From the NCBI RefSeq assembly GCF_000485595.1, contig NW_014577183.1, positions 372,180 to 395,000 on the forward strand: a DNA stretch of 22,821 bases, in the 5' to 3' direction. Every line of letters starts with the position of its first letter. Positions within the stretch are counted from its first letter, which is position 1. The position numbers and the translations under genes are program-made. Source of the stretch: Priapulus caudatus. Its lineage: Eukaryota; Priapulida; Priapulimorpha; Priapulimorphida; Priapulidae. Of the stretch, positions 17,586 through 22,821 are shown piece by piece. The notes below the pieces were generated by a model. The model worked only from the letters and a program-made list of their open reading frames with translations. It was not told the origin of the DNA and did no database searches.

Positions 17586-20500
17586 CATGGGGAGTGAAAG
17601 AGATAAAAAGATAGGAGAAACGAGATCTTTGGGTAGAATACGAACTACAGTCACCTGTTGCATAAGAGCATGAAAGTAATTAAGCGACAGAAAGGTACAA
17701 AAATGACGACGAACGATATTACGGTGAATGCAGGTGATTGTTTGAGTAGACCAGTACCTTTCACAAACTCGATAAGATCTTCTGCAGATAATGTGTCCGC
17801 TTTACGGACGACGAAAGCTCGGATTAGTTCGTATCCTTCGTTGTCAGGATCTGGGATGCCGGTGACAGCGACGTCTCCTACTCCTGGATGACTCATGAGG
17901 ATGTTTTCCATTTCTGAAGGCGAGACCTGCACACATACCGCGACGCCAAATATGAATGTAATCACTATACAGACAGCGTGAAGACGCGTAATTGTTTGTT
18001 ATGAGAATATTCGCGTATTTAAACCTCTGTTTAATCTGAGACGTGCGTGTCATTCATGAGAAGATGTTTGTTTCCTGAACAAAACAGTTTGGCTTTGTAT
18101 TATCGTTGCTGCAAGCCATCGCGATCGCTGGTTCGTTGTGTTCAAAAGTAGTATATATGGTGTATAAGCGGTAAAGTCGGTTGTTGTATCTATTATGGGT
18201 ATCAAGTGTGGCACTTCGGTTTGAACCTTGAACACTCGGTTCAGAAAGCCTCAGCGTTCCTGCTTCCATCGTTACCACCACTGCTAATCCGCTTCTCAGG
18301 TTGGGAATTATACCTGAATCGTCGTAGTTTTGTCAGGTGCAATTCGGATGATATCCTTTAGTCTATCTATGTAGTATATGAAGCCATCGTCATCGTACTG
18401 CACGAGGTCTCCCGTGTGCAGCCAACCGTCGCTGTCAATGGCGCGTGCCGTCGCCTCAGGGTTGTTGATGTAGCCGCGCAGTAATTTATATGGATTACGG
18501 ACGCACATCTCTCCCGCTACACCAGGGGGCAGCAGCTTCCTAGTGATTGCGTCCACCACCTACGCAGATGCCATCATAATTATACTTACATAAATATATT
18601 TCCAGTTGGTATGTGTGATGTGAGTTGTAGTATGTGGTACAATTCTACTTATTACCGGATTTAGTTGTACGTGCTATTTGGTTGTACCGAACGCTATAAT
18701 ATTATTGGTTTGAGGCGACATCTCTATGGTATCCTTACCAAGTAGAACGGATTATGGGTCGCCAATAAATCGCAACAGCCAAAAACAAATATGATATATA
18801 CCTTGATCTGTGTGTTTGCTAGAGGTTTTCCAAGAAGACATCCTCTCGTGTTGCTATCCTGATTCTTTTCCGGCGGAGCGCCTATGACTGATCCGACTTC
18901 AGTCATTCCGAAAAGCTCTAAATAGTTAGTTAGATAATTAGTTATATACGTTTATCTCGGGGGCTTCAGCATCAGGTTACACGGCACTCAGGGAAGCAGT
19001 CCTTCGGTGAACGGTAATGTAATTATATAAATAAAAAGCAAACTTGTCAACATCTGATGATTAGAGAACAAAGTATACCACGTTTAATTGACGGAATTTT
19101 CAATATGCCCTCTTATCTCTGGAAGCTATTTATGTCTAAGTCTAATAATATAAGTCTTACTACTATTAATGATCAGGTGTGGATGCGTAATTCTAGCTTC
19201 TCTGATAACTGCAGGGCTGCAGCTACCCCCAGTCGTGTCACAGCGTTGTAATGTGGGCAGCTCGTAACCTTGCTTTACCAGACTGACGATCAGTGGAGAG
19301 ATGCAGAAGGTATAGGTGACCTATAGAGTAATAAAATCATGGCGCGTCAGTTGAACTGAACTTGCCTTTTGGGAATATGATACAAATATTAAGGAATAAT
19401 ATTGAGTTTATAACGAAACGGTAGGCTCATGATTCTCGTGAATTTGACAAAGAAGATGAAAACGAGACTCTAACATAAATTAGCAGCATACTAATAGATA
19501 CTAACTTTCTAATTGTTGTATATACAATCACAACTTTATATACCTTGTATTTGTTTATTGCTGCACTGTATAGCCCAGGATTACTGAGATTAGGCAGGGA
19601 CAAGGTTGCTGCCCCTTGAGCTAAACTGTGTAATGTTATAGACGTGCCGGCTGCGTAAGCTTGAGGAGTTGCCACCAGAACTACGTCTTCTTGTCTCATG
19701 TTTAAGCTAGAACGAGTAGCCAATGATATAGAGCTTGTAGTTGAAACCAGATATTTATCATGTTTGCTTGTGCAAGATGGCTATAGTGCTGGCTATATAC
19801 ATACGCACTTTAATTTTGTTGAATTGATCGATAAATTTACCAGTTAAAGTTCTTACTCATGCATTCTTCTAAATTTCGAGTTGAATAGTTATAATTGTTC
19901 GAGTTTAAATTTATTTGCGTTACTGCTGTCTGTCATGCATAATCTTAACTAATGCACGATATTGCTACCCATCAGTGACCGTCCCTTATAATGTGTGACG
20001 TTGGGTAATGCTTAATACGGCAGGTAGGAGTACAGAGATTAGCCACGAGGTGTTTGTGAGTCCAAGGTATGCCCTTTGGCGGGCCAGTTGTTCCGCTGGA
20101 ATATAGCACGACGGCTAGGTCACCGGATTCAGCACGGTTTGTTTTAGGAAATGCGTCGCCACTGTCTTCCAGCAGATCGTTAAACGGTATACACTCTTTG
20201 TCTACTAATGCTGCCAAATGAAATCCGTGCCTGAAATAAGCAATAGTAAAAAACTGCGAATAAATAAGGGACGAAAGGTTTTTTTGGGGGGGGGGTAACA
20301 ACAGATTTCTTAATAGTGTATGCTGTTTATGACTGTAAAGTTTCTAGTTTGGAGTGCTATCTCAACGGCGAGAGACTTTTACTACGTATGTGAAAAAATC
20401 AGGCGCAGCTTTTTCAAAAGGGAACGTGGTCCTTGTGCACGATATATATATATATATATATATTATTACTTAGTCACGCTACCACGTTTACTCCAACAAC

Positions 20501-21701
20501 GCTCACACAATTTCCTCGCAGTTGTTTAGCTCGTCACTAGATACGACGAAAAAACTTTAAAGTGCCACAGAACTTCGCAATTTCCAGCTTGTAAGTATCT
20601 CGTCTGAAAGCATGCACGTGCGCGTAGACGCGATATTGTCCAGGTGGTTTCATCACTTAATCACAATCTATCTACTAATTAGTTGTTTGATTATGAAGGT
20701 GCTATCTCATTTTAATTAACAAAATATCTGCAATATATTGCATTTTAATAACAAATTTTTGGGCGGCATTTCTCAAATTATCTGTTGCTGACCTATAGGA
20801 ATCCTTAGCTTGGCATGGCCGCGAAAATGATTTTATCAATGTAGTGTAAGGACAATAACCCACCTACAGAGGATCCAGGAATCGCAGACGTCAGGACGGC
20901 CCCTAGCGAGTAACTGCCACAATCGTGATCACGTACTCTGGGCAGTTAGAACTGCACACAAACACGACGTCACCTTTCCTGAGGCCGCGCCGGGCCAGAC
21001 CGCTAGCTACTCTCCTTGCAGACTCCCGCAGCTCTCTGTACGACAACCTCCACTCCTTGCTAGCATCAGGTGGTCCAACACTGCGCCCGATCTAGCAATG
21101 TCACGATATAGCGCGAATATAACAGTGAAACACCGGCCACAGGATTGTAGCGTTCGACGACATTTTTACGTTTTGACTTTCTGGGGTTTGCTTGGATTGC
21201 TGGACAGCGTATTTGCAAGATGGATATAAAAAGGATAAAACAAAAAGTACCTGTATGTAATTAACAAAAAATGAAAAAGGAAAACATGAATGAAAGGCAG
21301 ATGTAGAATGTAGGCTGTGATAGCTCAGAGTTTTGGAAAATTTAAGGAGAGTACGATAGACGCACTTGGAGAACAGCACACAGCGACTTGTAACATAAAG
21401 TAAAAATAACAATTAACGACTGTATTTAGAAATTAATTAGAGAAATTCTTGCCATTCTCCTCTTATACGCCATTCGTTTACCCATTTTCCATATTCTACC
21501 ATGCACGCGTATACCTGACTTACGCGTTGACACTCGCCCACCGACTAATGTAAAAACGTAATTGTAAGACCTACCACAGCTATGGAGTCCTGTGGTTGTT
21601 CAACCAGGAATGTTGCCTCAAGAAATCATTCACCGACATTCCTGGCACATCGACATCTGGGAACTGCGCTCTTATAGTATACGTCCTTCTTGTCTGTCCA
21701 T
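17085..21701 (-). CDS. 4-coumarate-CoA ligase-like acyl-CoA synthetase, copy B (ten exons, indels in exons 1-3)
   Basis: Same gene as copy A. Exons, 5' to 3', are 21701-21575, 21091-20864, 20603-20483, 20230-20019, about 19706-19544, 19320-19161, 18917-18802, 18559-18314, 17926-17758 and 17203-17085. Exons 7-10 keep perfect phase. Family motifs in order: [15 protein letters not shown] (A3, ATP phosphate loop), FGMTEVGS (A5), GWLHTGD (A7, ribose-binding Asp), YIDRLKD (A8 hinge), [20 protein letters not shown], and [16 protein letters not shown] (A10 catalytic Lys). The composite length of about 550 residues is normal for the family. Exons 1-3 carry one-base indels. No C-terminal SKL peroxisomal signal is seen. 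The substrate cannot be told from sequence; luciferase activity is not indicated. Confidence 0.9.
17204..17757. repeat. Ligase intron, copy B, with (GATT)n/(GATG)n and (GA)n arrays
   Basis: Tetranucleotide variants gatg and gatt fill about 17384-17523 and pure (GA)n fills about 17529-17582. They match 8697-8882 in copy A but are more regular. Minus-strand Ser/Leu/Ile repeats across it are not genes. Confidence 0.85.
17758..17926 (-). CDS. CoA ligase exon 9, copy B: C-terminal subdomain
   Basis: The acceptor is tgtgcag and the donor is gtactg. It reads [20 protein letters not shown], continues [19 protein letters not shown] and ends [11 protein letters not shown] plus one base. This is the classic start of the mobile C-terminal lid of ANL enzymes. 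The phase matches exons 8 and 10. In copy A the equivalent (9240-9072) has indels. Confidence 0.93.
17927..18313 (-). other. Ligase intron between exons 8 and 9, copy B
   Basis: This 387-base intron is the counterpart of 9241-9642. It holds unique sequence and no gene. Confidence 0.75.
18314..18559 (-). CDS. CoA ligase exon 8, copy B: A7/A8 motifs
   Basis: This 246-base, phase-0 exon lies between acceptor tgcgtag and donor gtataa. It encodes [51 protein letters not shown] and IDRLKDII. The Asp of HTGD and the Arg of DRLKD are the conserved ATP/ribose-binding residues. About five extra residues precede the usual FQVSP junction compared with common 4CLs, or this reflects a local sequence error. 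Confidence 0.95.
18802..18917 (-). CDS. CoA ligase exon 7, copy B: A5 motif
   Basis: The exon lies between acceptor atttag and donor gtatat. Two bases complete Lys, then [20 protein letters not shown] and [19 protein letters not shown] corresponds to the A5 YGxTE adenine-binding motif. Length 116 fits the phases on both sides. Confidence 0.92.
19161..19320 (-). CDS. CoA ligase exon 6, copy B
   Basis: The acceptor is ctatag and the donor is gtaaga. It reads [20 protein letters not shown], then [12 protein letters not shown] and [10 protein letters not shown]. This matches the VT.....P.+...L.K......L..L+...+GGA segment of the family. The middle (about 19210-19235) differs from copy A by several indels, so the GGAP-like residues are unresolved. 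Confidence 0.8.
19544..19706 (-). CDS. CoA ligase exon 5, copy B: A4 region
   Basis: The exon reads [20 protein letters not shown], then [19 protein letters not shown] and ends INKYK before donor gtatat. In most 4CLs and luciferases the A4 segment is P-x-F-H-x-[YF]-G; here it is PQAYAAG, lacking the His. The 5' border is approximate because the copies disagree at the acceptor. Confidence 0.82.
20019..20230 (-). CDS. CoA ligase exon 4, copy B: A3 phosphate-binding loop
   Basis: After acceptor atttcag it reads [20 protein letters not shown], then [20 protein letters not shown] and [21 protein letters not shown] is the signature AMP-binding motif. Joining to exon 3 requires one or two bases that differ between copies, so the first codons are uncertain. 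The 3' donor (gtatta) is a best guess. Confidence 0.88.
20441..20463. repeat. (TA)n tract, copy B
   Basis: A (TA)n run lies just 3' of ligase exon 3 (in its intron). Copy A has a shorter, interrupted version at about 11860-11880. Confidence 0.75.
21092..21574 (-). other. Ligase intron 1, copy B
   Basis: Counterpart of 12509-12990 with few one-base indels. No independent gene is supported. Confidence 0.75.
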
Positions 21702-21842
21702 CACTATAGCTGTTTTATGTGCTGTATAACTACCCTTAAATATAAAAGATTTGCACACTCTAAGTCTCGTATTCGCGTATGAGATCTAACTGCTACTCTT
21801 TCACGTCCTACTCGCTCACTTCCCGCTGTCTCTCTATCTATA

Positions 21843-21850
21843 TATTTATA
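21843..21850 (-). promoter_or_regulatory. TATA-like box of the ligase gene, copy B
   Basis: The - strand reads TATAAATA, 142 bases upstream of the predicted ATG at 21701, as in copy A. Confidence 0.42.
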
Positions 21851-22184
21851 GCTAGCTATCTATTTAGCTATTTATCTTGCGCTTTATCGCGCATATGGTG
21901 CACGCGTTTGTCAATTTAGTCCAACCATATGTCGTTAAAAACACACAACCAATATTGCGCCAACCATACACATTGTAACGCCACCAACATGTTATTAATA
22001 AAAACCTTATCTTCCTTTACAGAAACACATGTACATATTTCCTACCAACAGGTGCGTGTGTACCAGACTTATAGTCACAATAGCCGCCCCCCCGGCGCTA
22101 CGACTTTGTCGGAAGTCGCGCAAATGCGCTGTGGGAGTTCTGTGTCGGCATTCTGGACTCTATAGAGGCGGTGTGTAAGCAGGC

Positions 22185-22207
22185 CACGACTCCAATTGGG
22201 AGTCGTG
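22185..22207. repeat. Short perfect hairpin, copy B
   Basis: CACGACTCC and GGAGTCGTG pair around aattg, identical to copy A. Confidence 0.7.
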
Positions 22208-22402
22208 CGAGATGGCGTCGGAATGTGGTTGTTCGGCACTCTAACCTGGCAGATGCACAGGGAAACCCAGATGAGAGACCGCGGTAGCCAGAGAGTGTCG
22301 CGCCTGAAGAGGTGTTGATCCTGCCCGCTAAGCGCGGATCTTGCGCGCAGATTCCACGGCAAGGTGCACGCGACCGGGGAAAGTCGCTACGAAAGTATCC
22401 AG

Positions 22403-22464
22403 CGCTGGCAGCTATTGATCCGTGCGCAAATTGAAGGCTGCGCGCACGGATCAATTGCTGCCCA
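22403..22464. repeat. Long hairpin, copy B
   Basis: Same inverted repeat as 13813-13877, with several one-base differences in the arms and near the loop (gcgcaaattg versus gcgccaaattg). Confidence 0.68.
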
Positions 22465-22545
22465 GACGACAGTCTCGAATTTTAGCGGGTCTAATTGACT
22501 AGCAAACATATGCACAACGCCATCGCGCAAGTCTAATGCGATTTT

Positions 22546-22573
22546 CACGTGATGCAATAGATCAGGTCACGTG
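22546..22573. promoter_or_regulatory. Paired CACGTG E-boxes, copy B
   Basis: Two CACGTG cores spaced as in copy A, just inside the right edge of the duplicated segment. Confidence 0.38.
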
Positions 22574-22659
22574 TATTTGTTATTGCTGTGGTCTGGGAGA
22601 AGCCGAAGCGTGCTGCTTGACATTTACAAGATAATGACTACATGTTCTGATAGAAAGCG

Positions 22660-22821
22660 CTGTTTATTAGTGCACGTACACGTGCGTGCATGCGTGCGTG
22701 TGTGCGTGCGTGCGTGTAAACTTACACGTGCGTGCGTGCGTGCGTGCGTGCCGCGCGTGCGTGCTGGGAACGTACACGTGCGTGCATGCGTACGTGCGTG
22801 TGCACGTACACGTGCTGCATG
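22660..22821. repeat. GTGC / ACGT-rich alternating microsatellite
   Basis: From about 22670 to the window end the sequence is imperfect (GTGC)n interspersed with palindromic acgtacacgtgc blocks. It lies outside the duplicated segment. It is alternating purine-pyrimidine throughout, with no gene. The array probably continues beyond the window. Confidence 0.85.

Larger units (their letters stand above)
13994..22585. repeat. Large direct duplication, copy B (about 8.6 kb)
   Basis: This is the second copy of the segment at about 5160-13993, starting in an (AC)n array directly after the end of copy A and ending at ttgttatt near 22585, after which the sequence is new. It is near-identical to copy A at 20644-20826 (versus 12064-12246), while other stretches carry many one-base indels. 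The repeat arrays differ in length. Confidence 0.92.
21702..22585. other. Ligase 5' upstream region, copy B
   Basis: It contains the TATA-like box (21843-21850), the short hairpin (22185-22207), the long hairpin (about 22403-22464) and paired CACGTG sites (22546-22551, 22568-22573). Open frames at 21929-22454 on both strands do not keep frame in copy A and are left out. Confidence 0.6.

Noticed and set aside
17085-21701. Luciferase or a non-ribosomal peptide adenylation domain
   Set aside because: There is no carrier or condensation domain, no SKL tail, and the A4 site is unlike luciferase; the 4CL-like acyl-CoA synthetase family is the best supportable level.

Overview
This is nuclear DNA from an animal, most likely an invertebrate. 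Genes are split into short exons with GT-AG introns, the intergenic DNA is AT-rich, and microsatellites are abundant: (AC)n, (CT)n, (GA)n, (GATT)n, (ACGC)n and CAG/CAA. I could not settle the phylum. No bacterial operons, CRISPR array, rRNA, tRNA or autonomous transposon is visible.

Positions 206-5084 (+ strand) hold nine consecutive, phase-consistent exons of a Pax2/5/8 transcription factor. They run from the second half of the paired domain through glutamine-rich tracts and an octapeptide (FSVNGILG) to a tyrosine-rich C-terminal activation region. A last exon follows at 5557. The start codon and first half of the paired domain lie upstream of the window. No residual homeodomain is visible.

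From about 5160 to 22585 the sequence is one segment of about 8.6-8.8 kb present twice, head to tail (copy A about 5160-13993, copy B about 13994-22585). Each copy carries the last Pax exon on + and, tail-to-tail with it, a complete 10-exon gene on - for an AMP-forming acyl-CoA synthetase of the 4-coumarate-CoA ligase-like family. The copies differ mainly by scattered 1-2 base insertions and deletions, which fall in exons as readily as in introns. Some exons are intact only in A (ligase exons 1-3) and others only in B (the Pax last exon; ligase exons 4, 5 and 7-10). The unduplicated Pax exons upstream contain no such errors. The simplest reading is one locus represented twice by uncorrected long-read sequence (haplotype duplication or misassembly); a real recent tandem duplication is the alternative.

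The ligase gene has a TATA-like box about 142 bases before its predicted start in both copies. Its upstream region is GC-rich and contains two strong hairpins and a pair of CACGTG E-boxes. The window ends in an alternating GTGC repeat. The two genes show no obvious functional link beyond being convergent neighbours.
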